DNA of 64,000 nt from Xanthomonas arboricola. GTDB taxonomy: Bacteria; Pseudomonadota; Gammaproteobacteria; Xanthomonadales; Xanthomonadaceae. The notes under the pieces are model-generated. The model worked only from the letters and a program-made list of their open reading frames with translations. It searched no databases and was not told the origin of the DNA. The DNA lies in contig NZ_QREM01000007.1 of the NCBI RefSeq assembly GCF_003353015.1, positions 708,171 through 772,170 on the forward strand. Reading direction: 5' to 3'. A program made the translations under genes and the position numbers. Of the stretch, positions 37,970 through 48,900 are shown in pieces. The first letter of the stretch is position 1. Every line of letters starts with the position of its first letter.

Positions 37970-40864
37970 TCAAAACGTCACCGTGGCTCGCGCCCAGTAG
38001 AACCGGCCCAGCAGATCGTAGGTGGCCACATCGGTATTGGCATTGCCGACGTTGTTGGAGTAATACAGCGGCGGCTGCTTGTTGGCGATATTGTCCACGC
38101 CCACTTCAAAACGCGTGTGCCACGGCGCGACGTTGTAGCCAAGCTGCAGGTTGTTGTAGACGTAGGCACCGATCTTGCGCACCACCATCGGTTCGCTGGA
38201 ATCGGCCGACAGGCTCTGGTCCGGATCCGTGCTGCCGATGGCGGTGTGGCCGACATAGCGGATGCGCCAGGTGGCGCTCCAGTCGTCCAAGGCCCAGTTC
38301 AGCGTGCCCAGCGCGCGCCAGCGCGGGAAATTGCCGTAGGCCTGGGTGTAGCGGCCCACGTTGTGGATGGTGACCGAACTGGGGTCGGTGGTGTCGGGCA
38401 GCACGTCGTAGCGGGTGAGATAGGTGCCGTTGAGGCCGGCGCTGAGATTGCCCCAGGCGGTAGGCGGCGCGCGGTAGGTCAGGTTGACGTCCAGGCCCTT
38501 GGCCCACAGCTTGCCCAGGTTGACGGTGGGTTCGGCGATGTAGTTGATGGTGCCGTTGCCATTGCGATGGATCAGGGCGCAGAAGGCGCTGCCCGAATTG
38601 GCGAAACATTGATTGAGCACGGTCTGCGCCGACACCGTGGTGATGGTGTCTTCCAGGTCGATGCGCCACCAGTCCGCGCTCAGCGACAGGCCATCGATCC
38701 ACTGCGGGTCGTAGACCAGCCCCACGTCGTAGGATTTGCCGGTTTCCGGCTTGAGCTGGTACCCGGCCACCACCGCGCCGGACACCTTGCCCGACACCTG
38801 GCCATCGGATTGCTGGTAGCTGCCGTCGATGGGCACATTGGCGCAGGCCACGGCGTTGCCGCCGGTGTAGCCGTTGCACGGATCGTTGACGGTGGCCGCA
38901 TCGCCGGCCACGCCGGCGTACAGCTCGTTGATGTTGGGCGCGCGAAACACCTCCGACACCGTGCCGCGGACCAGCAGGTTCTCGATCGGGCGATACTCCA
39001 GCGCCACCTTGCTGTTGGTCTTGCTGCCGACCGAGCTGAAATCGGAAAAGCGCGTGCCCAGGGTGATGTTCAAGGCGTTGATGCCGGGCAGGTCCTTCAG
39101 CAGCGGGAACAGCGCTTCGGCATAGGCTTCCTTGACGTCGAAACTGCCGGCCAGGGTGGACGAACAGAATTCGATCACTCCGCACAGGCCGTTCTCATCG
39201 CCGGTCCACAGCGCGTCAGAGGCGGTGGTCGAGCGCTCCTTGCGATAGGAGACGCCGGTCGCCAGGCTGACCGTGCCGGCCGGCAGATCGAACAGCGAGC
39301 CGTTGGCATTGGCTTCGAACTGCTTGACCGTATAGACGCTGGTCACGATGGGGTTGACCACCATGCCCTGCAAGGTGGACAGGTTGGCGCTGTCGTTGAG
39401 GTTGAAGAAGTTCAGCGGCGTGCAGCCGGCGATCGCCGCGCCCGCGCTGCCGCACGTGACCACGCCATCGCTGTCCAGGAACGAGGAGCCGATGGCCTGA
39501 TTGAACGCGGCATAGTCGAGAAAGCCGTTGTTGATCGACTTCTGCTTGACCTTGCCGTAGTTGAAGGTGGCATCCCATTGCCAGGAGCTGTCGCCGAAGC
39601 GGCCGCGCAGGCCGGGGCTGATCTGGAAGTTGTAGGTATTGTACTGATAGCTGCGATTGCCCAGCACGGTGGCGCGCGTGTTGAGGTCGTTGTAGGACGT
39701 GCCGGTGCCGCGATCGGTGCCGAAGTTCACCCCGAACGGGTTGTAGTAGCTCTGCGCCGACACCAGGATGTTGTCGCCGTTGGAGAAGATCGGAATCGGC
39801 GCGATGATCGAGGCGGATTCGGTTTTGCTGAACCAGGTGTTGACGTAGCCTTCGACGTTGTCGCTGAAGCGATAGCTGCCCAGCAGGAACGCGTTGGTGC
39901 GTTTTTGCGGGGTCTGCAGCAGGTTGAATGGCTGGTAGTTGTAGGAGTCGGCGCTGGCGTTGTAACAGTGGAAATCGCCCGGGCCGGCACGACCGCTGAC
40001 GCCGCTGTTAAAGGTGACCCGCCCGCAACCGTTGGCCTGCGCCAGCTGCGCGGACTGATCCGAGCCATCGTTGAAATTCACGGTGCCGGTCGGCGTTGCG
40101 GACGAGCCCTGCTTCACCGGTTGCCCGTTGGTCAGTGCGAGCGCGTCCCTGGAATAGTCGCGCGCCGCTGCCGAGACCGGGTCGATGTTGTGATACGACA
40201 GCCCGCCGATCAGGCTGCCGCGCTCCCAGCTCCTGCCGGCGGTGAGGGTGAAGTTGCGGCGGTTGCCGTCGCGCTCGCTGCTGGTGCCGAAGTCGCTGCT
40301 GAACTGCACGCCATCGAACGTGCTGCGCAGGATGAAGTTGACCACGCCGCCGATGGCGTCGGAGCCATACACCGCAGAGGCGCCGTCGCTGAGCACTTCG
40401 ATGCGCTCGATCATGCTGGACGGAATCGCGTTGACGTCGTTGTAGGCAAGCCGGATGCCGTTGACCAGCACCAGCGTGCGTTTGTCGCCCAGCCCGCGCA
40501 GCGAAATCGCCGACGCACCGGTGCCGCCGCCGTTGTTGGTGTACGGATTGGTGGCGTTGCCGGCGATCGATGGCAGCTCCTGCAGCAGATCGCCAACCGT
40601 GGCCTTGCCGGTCGCGGCGATCTGTTCCTGGCTGACCGTGACCACCGGATTGGCGGTTTCGGTATCCACGCGGCGCAGACGCGAGCCGGTGACGACCACG
40701 CTGTCCAGGGTTTGCGTCGCGTCGCCGCCGGGCGCCCGCTGCGCCTGCACCGGTAGCGCGGCACCTGCACAGAGCGCGAGGGACAAGGCGGTGGCGAGCA
40801 CATGCGGGATCGGACGCGCAGCGGCAGCATGGGTGGAGGCGTAAGGCAACGGCGAGATCGGCAT
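37970..40864 (-). CDS. TonB-dependent receptor next to GH127
   Basis: A 964-residue outer-membrane transporter. The ATG at 40864 is preceded by CAGGAG; the signal peptide ends near LPVQAQ. The TonB-box region is LDSVVVTGSRLRRV, and the plug includes LVLVNGIRLAYNDV and YGSDAIGGVVNFILR; the C-terminus ends YWARATVTF as barrel proteins do. It is paralogous to the receptor at 50589-53402, sharing the plug and C-terminal YDxLGR(F/Y) pattern. Context with arabinosidases suggests uptake of arabino-oligosaccharides or glycopeptides. Confidence 0.92.
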   Translation of the reverse strand: MPISPLPYASTHAAAARPIPHVLATALSLALCAGAALPVQAQRAPGGDATQTLDSVVVTGSRLRRVDTETANPVVTVSQEQIAATGKATVGDLLQELPSIAGNATNPYTNNGGGTGASAISLRGLGDKRTLVLVNGIRLAYNDVNAIPSSMIERIEVLSDGASAVYGSDAIGGVVNFILRSTFDGVQFSSDFGTSSERDGNRRNFTLTAGRSWERGSLIGGLSYHNIDPVSAAARDYSRDALALTNGQPVKQGSSATPTGTVNFNDGSDQSAQLAQANGCGRVTFNSGVSGRAGPGDFHCYNASADSYNYQPFNLLQTPQKRTNAFLLGSYRFSDNVEGYVNTWFSKTESASIIAPIPIFSNGDNILVSAQSYYNPFGVNFGTDRGTGTSYNDLNTRATVLGNRSYQYNTYNFQISPGLRGRFGDSSWQWDATFNYGKVKQKSINNGFLDYAAFNQAIGSSFLDSDGVVTCGSAGAAIAGCTPLNFFNLNDSANLSTLQGMVVNPIVTSVYTVKQFEANANGSLFDLPAGTVSLATGVSYRKERSTTASDALWTGDENGLCGVIEFCSSTLAGSFDVKEAYAEALFPLLKDLPGINALNITLGTRFSDFSSVGSKTNSKVALEYRPIENLLVRGTVSEVFRAPNINELYAGVAGDAATVNDPCNGYTGGNAVACANVPIDGSYQQSDGQVSGKVSGAVVAGYQLKPETGKSYDVGLVYDPQWIDGLSLSADWWRIDLEDTITTVSAQTVLNQCFANSGSAFCALIHRNGNGTINYIAEPTVNLGKLWAKGLDVNLTYRAPPTAWGNLSAGLNGTYLTRYDVLPDTTDPSSVTIHNVGRYTQAYGNFPRWRALGTLNWALDDWSATWRIRYVGHTAIGSTDPDQSLSADSSEPMVVRKIGAYVYNNLQLGYNVAPWHTRFEVGVDNIANKQPPLYYSNNVGNANTDVATYDLLGRFYWARATVTF

Positions 40865-42003
40865 GCGGGACTCCTGGGGCAACTTGGGCGAACGATCGGC
40901 AACACAGGTCCGTGCCGGCGTGCGCCAGCCTCAGCGTGGGTCGGAACCTGGAGAGCGGTGATGCCGCCGCACGGCGTGTGCGACGCATGCGCGGCGGGTA
41001 TGGTCGGCACCGTGCACGCGCACGTCCGCTAGCGGCCGTGTCGCACTGCGCAGTGTCGGATGGATGTCGTCACAGAGCGGTGTCGTTCGATGCGATCCGC
41101 TTTCATCAGCTGGTCACAATGTGCCTGTGCGCACGCGCGGCGTCTTGTCGCATTTGGCGAAAGCGCGTGCGGAAAATCGCATGATGGGTCGACGCCGGCG
41201 CTGGCTGCGCCGTGGTGCGTCACGCAGCGCACCGCCGGGCATGTCCGCGCCCGCATGCCCGGCCTTGTACGGGCATGCGTCGTCGGCCTGCGCACCGCCG
41301 CAGCGCTTGGCCGACACTGCGGTTTCCTGCACATCCCCGTCGCTGCCCAGATGCACCCGATGCACTCAATGCGGACAGCCTGCGCCGACCCGGTGCGGCG
41401 ACGCCTGCTGCTGCCGGCCCGGGCATCGCATCGGTGCGCCGGAGCCGCATCGTCGCGTAGCCGCGCATGCCAGCGGCAGGGCTGCGCTGCGACCTGGTGC
41501 ATGTTGCAGCTCCAGGTGCGGTGCAGGCCAGCGGTCGCCGCATAGGCCCGGCCGCTCATCGCCGCGCCCATCGACGACACGGCGCCGTGGATACCGACCT
41601 CGTACGCAGACTGCGCGGCCGCGGTGCGCTGCGAGCCGGGATCGATGCCCAGGATGCGGGTCATCGAGCGGCCGGAAATGGGGAGTCGGGAATGAGCCGC
41701 ATGTTCCCTGCCAGCCCGTTGCCCTTCTCCGCCGGGAGCCACTGGTCAGCGGTGCGGCGTCGCGGTGCCGGTGTGCGGTCGCCGGCCTGCGCCCAGGGCA
41801 AGCCGGTTGCACCCGGATACACCGTGGTGCGTGCTGGCAAGGCGCGCCGCAACCGGCATTGACCAGGTCGGCAACACACACAAGCGGCGCGCCCGCTGCC
41901 GGCAGCTGCCCCGCGCCCGGCAACGATGGCCGCGTGGCTGCCAGGCGCTTCTGCTGCGCGCCTGGCGCGCCACGCGCAAGGCGCTGCGGCATGCTGCAGG
42001 CGT
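40865..42003. other. Long non-coding stretch with a ruvC-like vestige
   Basis: 1139 bases between a TonB receptor start and the S9 peptidase stop. Several frames are open because of high GC, but none has family resemblance, a ribosome site or consistent codon bias. It contains a 12-base palindrome (41044-41055, CACTGCGCAGTG), a GGGAGTCGGGAAT repeat run near 41670-41700, and a 14-codon fragment matching the RuvC N-terminus (41623-41664). Confidence 0.6.
41623..41664 (-). pseudogene. Vestige of a ruvC 5' end
   Basis: Read on the minus strand from the ATG at 41664, the sequence encodes MTRILGIDPGSQRT, identical in kind to the start of the Holliday-junction resolvase RuvC (catalytic Asp in GIDPG), then diverges at once into unrelated sequence. 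A GGGATTGG-type repeat lies just before the ATG. It looks like a fragment left by duplication or rearrangement; it cannot be a working gene. Confidence 0.55.
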
Positions 42004-44322
42004 TCAGCCGGCCGGCAGCGTGGCACCGGTCCGGTTCCAGTCCGGCGTTGGTGCGTCGCGCATCCAGCGCACGAAGAAATCCAGCAGGCGGCGTTTGCCG
42101 TAGTCGCCGCCGGCGCCGTGGTCGCCGCCCGGCACCACCAGCAGATCGAAGTCCTTGCCGGCCTTGATCAGCCGATCGGCCACCTGAAAGGTGCTGGCCG
42201 GGTCGACATTCATGTCCATGTCACCGGTGACCAGCAGCAGATGGCCCTGCAGGCGCGCCGCGTTTTCCACGTTGGACGATTCGGCGTACCACGGCCCCAC
42301 CGGCCAGCCCATCCATTGCTCGTTCCACCAGATCTTGTCCATGCGGTTGTCGTGGCAGCCGGAATTGGCGACACCTGCGACATAGAATTCCGGATGGAAC
42401 AGCAGCGCGCCCAAGGCGTTCTGCCCGCCGGCCGAGGTGCCGAACACGCCGATGCCGCCGTCGATGTCGTACCAGGGATACTGCGCGGCGGCGGCAGTGT
42501 GCCAGGCGATACGATCGGGCAGGCCGGCATCCTTGAGATTGCGCCAGGCCACATCATGGAAGGCGCGCGAACGGTTGTTGGTGCCCATGCCATCGATCTG
42601 CGCCACCGCAAAACCCATTGCGGTCAACGCTGGCGTGCGCGCGGTGAAGGTCTTGGGCACGAACGACCCCTGCGGGCCCGCGTAGATGTCTTCGATCACG
42701 CGATAGCGCTGCTGCGGGTCGAGCTGCTGCGGGCGATGGATCACGCCCCAGATCTCGGTCTTGCCATCGCGCCCGACGCTGTGGAACGGCAGCGGCGGCT
42801 GCCAGCCGCTGGCCAGCAGTCGGCTCAGGTCGGTGCGCTCCACCGTCTTGGCCAGTGCGCCATCGGTGCTGCGGCGCAGCTCCAGCACCGGGCCCAGATC
42901 CACGCGCGAATACAGGTCCACGAACCACTTGCCATCCGGCGAATAGCTCACCTGATGATCCGCTTGCAGCGGCGTGAGCGCAGTCAGGCCGGTGCCGTCC
43001 AGGCCGATGCGGTACGCGTGCCGGTAGTACGGGTCTTCGCCGGGCTGCATGCCCGAGGCGGTGAAGTACACCTGCCCGGTGGCCTCGTCGACCCGGTCGA
43101 TCTTGCGCACCACCCACTGCCCGCGCGTGACCTGCCGGATCACCTCGCCGCGCTGGCCATCGTAGAGATACAGGTGCTCCCAGCCGTCGCGCTCGGACGC
43201 CCACAGGATCTGCCGGCCATCGGCCAGGTCCTCACGCGCATACTTGCCGCCGTCCTCGTGGTCGCCACTGAGCGGGGAGTATTCGATGAAGGTGGGCGAG
43301 GTCTCCTCGATCAGCGTGCGCGCCTGTGCCGTGCGCGCATCCACTTCGATGACGCGGTACAGCTGATGCCCGCGTGCGTTGTATTCGAAGGTGACGCCGC
43401 GGCTGTCTTTCCACCACTGCAGGTCGCCAAGGGTGAAGGCGTTGGGCAGCAGCGTCATCGCCACCGGGTGCGCGGCGCGGGTGGCGATGTCGAACAACAC
43501 CGGTTGCATCACCGGCAAGGGGTCGCCGGCCTTGGGATAGACCTGCTGATGCAGCCTGGGTTGGACGCGATCGGCCGGCGCGGACTCGATGTAGTACACC
43601 ATGTGCGGCGGTGGCGATTTGACCCGGTACGCGGCCAGATGCTGCGAATCCGGCGACCACGCCACGCTGTCCATGGCGTAGTAGTCATCGGCGCTGCCAT
43701 CGTGGCTGAGCACGCTGCGCGCGCCACCGCCCGCCGGCGCCATCACCAGGTTGCCCTGCTCCACCCACGCGCGCCAACGTCCATCCGGCGATACCTTGGC
43801 AGCGGCCTCGCCCTGCTTGAGCGGCATGCGCGGGTCCATCGTCTGCGGCGGCGCGTCGCGCTCTGGCAGGTGCTCGCAGCGATAGCGCAGCAGATCGCAT
43901 TGCCAGCCCAGCCTTGCCAATTGAAAGCGCAGGCGCTGCTGCTCTAGGGTCGGCCACCGGAGCGTCAATTCCGCGGCATCGACGCCTTGCGCACCGGCCT
44001 GTGTCAGCGCCGCTGCCAGGCGCGCATGATCGAACGCCAGCGTGTTGCGGCCGCTGGCCGCATCCACCAGCCGGTATTCGACGGCCGGCAACCGATCGGT
44101 GCGTGCCACCTTGCGTTGATACAGAAAATGCCCGGCATCGACCCATACCGGCAGCAGCGGTTCGTGATCCACCAGCGATTCGTAGTGATCGGCCAGGCCC
44201 AGCGCCTGGGTGTACTGCGCGGCGGTGGGCGGCGCAGCCGCGTGGCCGGGGCCTGGCCACAGTGCCATGCTCAAACAGCAGGCGGAGAGGTTGCGGAGAT
44301 GACGAAAGAAGGCGGATGGCAC
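42004..44322 (-). CDS. S9-family (DPP-IV-like) serine peptidase, copy 1
   Basis: A 772-residue exported peptidase. The start is probably GTG at 44322 after GAGGAC, giving a signal peptide ending near GHAAA; an in-frame ATG at MALWPGPG is the alternative. The N-terminal two-thirds is a DPP-IV-type beta-propeller (WASERDGWEHLYLYDG); the C-terminal alpha/beta-hydrolase domain has Ser near 630 (FGTSAGGQNALG), Asp in GDMDMNVDP and His in GGDHGAGG. S9 enzymes of this group often remove Xaa-Pro dipeptides. It follows the GH43 gene by 41 bases, in the same unit, and is paralogous to 60756-63098. Confidence 0.9.
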   Translation of the reverse strand: MPSAFFRHLRNLSACCLSMALWPGPGHAAAPPTAAQYTQALGLADHYESLVDHEPLLPVWVDAGHFLYQRKVARTDRLPAVEYRLVDAASGRNTLAFDHARLAAALTQAGAQGVDAAELTLRWPTLEQQRLRFQLARLGWQCDLLRYRCEHLPERDAPPQTMDPRMPLKQGEAAAKVSPDGRWRAWVEQGNLVMAPAGGGARSVLSHDGSADDYYAMDSVAWSPDSQHLAAYRVKSPPPHMVYYIESAPADRVQPRLHQQVYPKAGDPLPVMQPVLFDIATRAAHPVAMTLLPNAFTLGDLQWWKDSRGVTFEYNARGHQLYRVIEVDARTAQARTLIEETSPTFIEYSPLSGDHEDGGKYAREDLADGRQILWASERDGWEHLYLYDGQRGEVIRQVTRGQWVVRKIDRVDEATGQVYFTASGMQPGEDPYYRHAYRIGLDGTGLTALTPLQADHQVSYSPDGKWFVDLYSRVDLGPVLELRRSTDGALAKTVERTDLSRLLASGWQPPLPFHSVGRDGKTEIWGVIHRPQQLDPQQRYRVIEDIYAGPQGSFVPKTFTARTPALTAMGFAVAQIDGMGTNNRSRAFHDVAWRNLKDAGLPDRIAWHTAAAAQYPWYDIDGGIGVFGTSAGGQNALGALLFHPEFYVAGVANSGCHDNRMDKIWWNEQWMGWPVGPWYAESSNVENAARLQGHLLLVTGDMDMNVDPASTFQVADRLIKAGKDFDLLVVPGGDHGAGGDYGKRRLLDFFVRWMRDAPTPDWNRTGATLPAG

Positions 44323-44363
44323 GTGCGTCCTCGCAGAAGGGGCGGTGATGGAGCGGCTTGCGC

Positions 44364-45950
44364 TCAGGGCGCGTCGCAGCGTGCGGCATCGGCGGCGCTG
44401 GCGGCTGGCAGACGCTGCGCTTGCGGGGCCAGAACTTCCCATTCCTGCACGGCGAGCGCGGCATGCCGGGTGCCGGCGCCGGACGCGTCCAGCACCACCC
44501 GCACGCAACGCGTGGTCACCGGCGCGAACGACACCGCCTGGTAGCGATCGGTGCGCGTGCGGTAGCGCTCGCGGGTTTGCACCGGCTGCCACTGTCCGCC
44601 CTGGCGTGCCTCCAGGTGCCAGTGCGCCGGCGGGGCCACGCCGGTTGTGGCGCCGGCTGGCTGGTCGGCCCAGAACACGATGCGGGTGCGATCCAGCGTG
44701 ACCGGCCGCGTCCAGCTGTATTGAAGCCATTGCTGCGGCGGGTTGTGTGGCGTCCAGCTTCCCCAGAGTTGCGGCGGCAGCGGGTTGGCCTTGACGATGC
44801 CGTCGTTGAGCGCGCCCATCCAGTACTGCACCGGGATCTGCGGCCCGTTGGATGCGCTGGCATGGGCCGAGGGCGCCTGGTTGCGGCGCGGCGGCGCCGA
44901 CGGCAGCGGACGGCGGGTTGGCACGACGGTGCGGATGCGGGCCGGCTGCGTGCTGTCGTCCCAGTCCAGGCGATCGATCGCCACGCTGCGGCGGAAATGC
45001 CCGCCGCCGGCCGCGTCGGCAGTGTGATAGACCAGGTACCACTGCCCATGGAAGGCGACGATGCCCGGATGCGCGGTCGTCGAGGACACCGGCGGCAACA
45101 CGATGCCACGGTAGGTCCATGGCCCCAGCGGCGTGGGCGCGCTCGCGTAGGCGATGCACGCGTGATACAGCGTGGGCGTGCACGCCGAGCCGCGGCCGGC
45201 GTTGTTGGCCGCATACGCCAGGTAATACGTGCCGTTGCGTTTGAACAGCCAGGGCGCCTCGAAATAGCCGTCCGGTGTCTGCACCCGCACCGGTGTTGCC
45301 TTGAAGGTCACCATGTCGCGCTGCAGCTCGACGCCATACAGCGCGCCGAACGTGCCCCAGTACAGATACACACGCCCGTCGTCGTCGGCCAGCACGGTGG
45401 GGTCGATGTTCTGGATGGTGTTGCGGGCAGGCACCGACTGCGACACCACCGGGCCTTGCGGATGCGCGTCGGTCCATGGCCCGAGCGGGCTGTCGGCCAC
45501 CGCCACGCCGATCGCGAACGGATCGGGGTTGGGCGAGTTGCGTTGCTGCACCGGTGCATACAGGTAGTAGCGCCGATCCGGGCCCTGCACGATCTGTGCG
45601 GCGTAGGCATGGCGCCTGCGGGCCCAGGCGAACACCTGTCGCGGTCGCAGCACGTCGCGGTAGTGCGTCCACTCGCCGCTGGCCGGCTCGGCGCTGACGA
45701 ACGCCTGCCAGCCCGGCATCACGAAGGCATTGCGGTTGGCGGCGGCGCTATCGCGCCCGGCGATGATGTACAGCTTGCCGTCGGCCACCAGCGGAGCCGG
45801 GTCTGCCGAGTATTCGCTGCCGTCGGCGAGGATCGGGTTGCCCGGCACGTGCAGGTGCGCGCCCCGCGGCGGCAGCACCGCACAGGACGCGACGCTGCCC
45901 AGCGCCACGTTGCACGCCAGGGCACATGCGCGGGCGAGCGTGCGCGTCAT
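44364..45950 (-). CDS. GH43 alpha-L-arabinofuranosidase (HypAA-like) with a discoidin-type module
   Basis: A 528-residue secreted glycosidase. The leader is Ala-rich with a Cys near residue 23 (SVASCAV), so it may be a lipoprotein. The five-bladed propeller shows the GH43 triad: Asp near 50 (SADPAPLV), Asp near 183 (NIDPTVLADDDG) and Glu near 231 (YFEAPWLFKR). Residues about 375-515 form an F5/8 type C (CBM32-like) module. The ATG overlaps the stop of the upstream GH121-like gene (ATGA). Coupling with that gene and the nearby GH127 matches the HypAA role of removing the terminal alpha-1,3-arabinofuranose of Hyp-Ara4. Confidence 0.88.
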   Translation of the reverse strand: MTRTLARACALACNVALGSVASCAVLPPRGAHLHVPGNPILADGSEYSADPAPLVADGKLYIIAGRDSAAANRNAFVMPGWQAFVSAEPASGEWTHYRDVLRPRQVFAWARRRHAYAAQIVQGPDRRYYLYAPVQQRNSPNPDPFAIGVAVADSPLGPWTDAHPQGPVVSQSVPARNTIQNIDPTVLADDDGRVYLYWGTFGALYGVELQRDMVTFKATPVRVQTPDGYFEAPWLFKRNGTYYLAYAANNAGRGSACTPTLYHACIAYASAPTPLGPWTYRGIVLPPVSSTTAHPGIVAFHGQWYLVYHTADAAGGGHFRRSVAIDRLDWDDSTQPARIRTVVPTRRPLPSAPPRRNQAPSAHASASNGPQIPVQYWMGALNDGIVKANPLPPQLWGSWTPHNPPQQWLQYSWTRPVTLDRTRIVFWADQPAGATTGVAPPAHWHLEARQGGQWQPVQTRERYRTRTDRYQAVSFAPVTTRCVRVVLDASGAGTRHAALAVQEWEVLAPQAQRLPAASAADAARCDAP

Positions 45951-48900
45951 GGCGTGGGTGCCGTGATCTGCAGGGTGAGCGGCACCGCAACCTGCCCGGT
46001 GGGCGCACGCCCCTGCGCCGTGCCGCTGAGCACGATCGAACCTTGCTGCGCATAGCGCGCCGGCGCGAGCAGCGGCCACTGCACCGGCAGCCGCTCGCGC
46101 GAGCCGTCGTTGTACTGCACGCTGACAAAGCCCGGCAGCGTGGGCGGCTGTCCCGGCGCGGCCGTCACCACCGGCAATGCCTGCACGGTGGTGATCTGGC
46201 CCGGCGGGCTTGCACGCACCCAGATGCTGGCCTTGACCGGCAACACACCTGCCAGCAGGCCCTGCAGCTCCACCCTGCCCTCGCTGGCGAGCTTGCTCGG
46301 CGGCACCTCCGGCCATTGCACCGCCATCGGCAACACGCTGCCGTCGGCGAAGAACGCGGTGACGGTCTGCGGCAGCGCGGGGCGCTGACCGGGCGCGGTG
46401 CGCAGGTCGATGTCTTCCAGCTGCCTGGGCAGCTCCGATGCTACCTGCCACTCGTCCACGCCCAGTGCCAGGCGTCCACGCGGCGTGGCCTGCGTCGTCA
46501 GCACCGCACGCAGGCCGGTGGTCACGATCGGCGCAAACATGGCGGTGCTGGCCGCGCCGTGTGCAGCGACCGGGTAGCCGCCGGGGCTGGCGATGTCCTG
46601 CCAGCGGCCGTCGCGCAATGCCTGCAACTTCCAGCCCGTCGGGGGTGCGACACCGCCCTCGGGCTGGTCGTCCCACAGCAACAGCGCACTGGAGGACACG
46701 CGCACCGGCAGCGGCCAGCGGTACTGCAGCCATACCGACGCAGGCTGCGCGCGGCCGTAGCTGCCCCAGCGACGCGCGTTGCCCGGCATGCTCCCGGCAG
46801 CCGGAACGAAGCCGTCGTTGAGCGCCTGCACGCGATGATGCGCGGCAGTGACCTCGGCGCTGGCCGTCGCCACCCCCTGCAATGCAATCCACTGCAGCGC
46901 TGGCGCTGCGGGCGCGTCCACCGCGACGTCGGCGTGAGCGCGCTCGGTGCCGTCGCTGGCGGTCAAACGCAGCGTGTAGTGCCCGGCGCGGGTAAAGCGC
47001 ACCGATGTCTGCAGCGCGGCGGAATCGGCAAACACCGCATCACCGCCATCCGGCCCCTGCCACACCTCCCAATGCAGCTGCAGCGGCGCAGCGGACCGCC
47101 CATCGGCACCTATGCGGCCACGGACCACAACGTGCCCGGCCGCTGCCGGGTCGTCCAGTTGCCAGGCCTGCACCTGCACGCCCGCCTGCGGCGAGCCGGC
47201 GCCGTCCACGGCGGGCGGCGCCGCGCCAGTGTGGAACAGCTGCAGCTCCTTGATGCCGGTGCGTGCATCGCCCGCATGGCTGACGACCACGCGCAGCCGT
47301 TGCGCACGGATCGCCGGAAAGCGCACACGGTTGCGGTTGCCCGCGGCAAACGGCAGGTCGCGCACCTGGCCTGGCACCGTCTTCCAGTCCCCGTCGCGGA
47401 AATACTGCAGGGTGTAGCTCCAGGGCGCGGCATAGCCGGCACGCGTGCCGGAGGGAAAGCCGTGCTGGGTACCCTCCGGCGAGGAGCTTCGGTAGACATA
47501 CAGCACCAGTTGATCGACCAGCTGCGGGCTGCCCAGGTCCAGCGCGATCCAGTCGCTGCGCGCCGGCGAGCCGCGCGTGCCCCAGAACGGCGCGCTGGCG
47601 GTGCTGCCATCCACTGCCGCGGCGGCGGCGTACCCGGGCGTGGCGAAGCTGGCGACAACGGCCGCACCCTGGGCCAGGTTGCGGCTCGCCGCGCCGGCCA
47701 GCGTCACATCCACCCCGGCCTTGGCCAGGATCTGCGCGGTGCGCGCGTCGGCGGCAACCGGCACCTGGGTGATCGAGGCGATCTGCGCGGGATGCGATTC
47801 CAGCACCCGTGCAGGCCCCTCAGGATTGACTGCGTCCGGCGCCGCGCTTACCTGCCCGCTGGCCGGGTCGTAGATGACGTGCGCCAGACGATCGACGCGA
47901 AACGCAAGCTGGCCATCCAGGTAAACGCCGTACCCCTTGCCGACGTTGCCGCCGTAATGCGTCCCGTCGCGGTCCCAGACGATGCTCAGGTTGCGGCCGC
48001 GGTAACGCAGGTTGTCGGCGGCAAAATGCTCCCAGCCGATCGCGATCGGATACAGCTCGATCTTGCTGTCGCTGCGCGGACGCAGGCCCATCGCGTCTTC
48101 GATCATGCTGAAGTTGGTCGCGCCCAGTTGGGTATGGTGGATCCATGAGCGGTAGCCGATGCTGCCGCCCGCAGCGGCGCTGCCCCGGGCCCAGAACTCG
48201 TTCTGGTCCGGGTAGCGGTTGTCGCCGTCGATGTAGGTCGCCCATGCATTCCAGTACAGCAGGCTGCGGTAGCTGCGCGCGCTCAGATACGGGCTGGGAT
48301 ACGTGCGCAGGGCGGTGCCCAGCAGGCGCAATCCCACGGTCGCATTGATGGTGGAAAAATTGTTGCTGCCGGCAGCGGCGCCGCTGCCGCGCGCCTTCAG
48401 GTCGACCTGGTTTGCGGTATAGAACGGAAACAGCGGGTACTGCGCCGCATCGGCGAACAGCCGCAACGCCCGCACGTAGCTGGGGTCGTCATCGGCATCG
48501 CCCCGCTTGGGCATCAGGCCGACGCTGAAGGGGTAGTAGTTGTTGGTCTCCTTCCAGTCCACCGGCAGGCGCGCGCCCCCGGCCTGGCGATGCTTGAGCA
48601 GATCGCCGTGCAGGCCCACCGAATCGGCATGCGCGCCATGGCCCTGCCACAACACGGCGAGCACTGCCTTGCGGATGCGTTGCGCGGTGGCCTGCATGCG
48701 GTGCGCGGTCGCGGTGTCGCCGGCCAGTGCGGCAGCTTCGGCGGCAGCCTGCGCGTTGGCATACACATAGGCGCTTTCGGTGCGGTCCATGCGGATGCCG
48801 CCATGCCGCCTGGCCCAATCGAACGACACCGCATCGGCGTCGTTGCCGGTCATCGCCGCCCACTCGTATTCGATCAGGCCGTTGTGGTTGAGATCGTAGG

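Noticed and set aside
37595-40756. Very long open frame antisense to the TonB receptor
   Set aside because: It is a composition shadow of the receptor gene on the other strand: His/Gln/Arg/Ala-rich, with no family resemblance.
41029-41742. 237-codon minus-strand frame containing the RuvC-like start
   Set aside because: Only 14 codons resemble RuvC; the rest is random high-GC translation. Kept only as a vestige, not as a gene.
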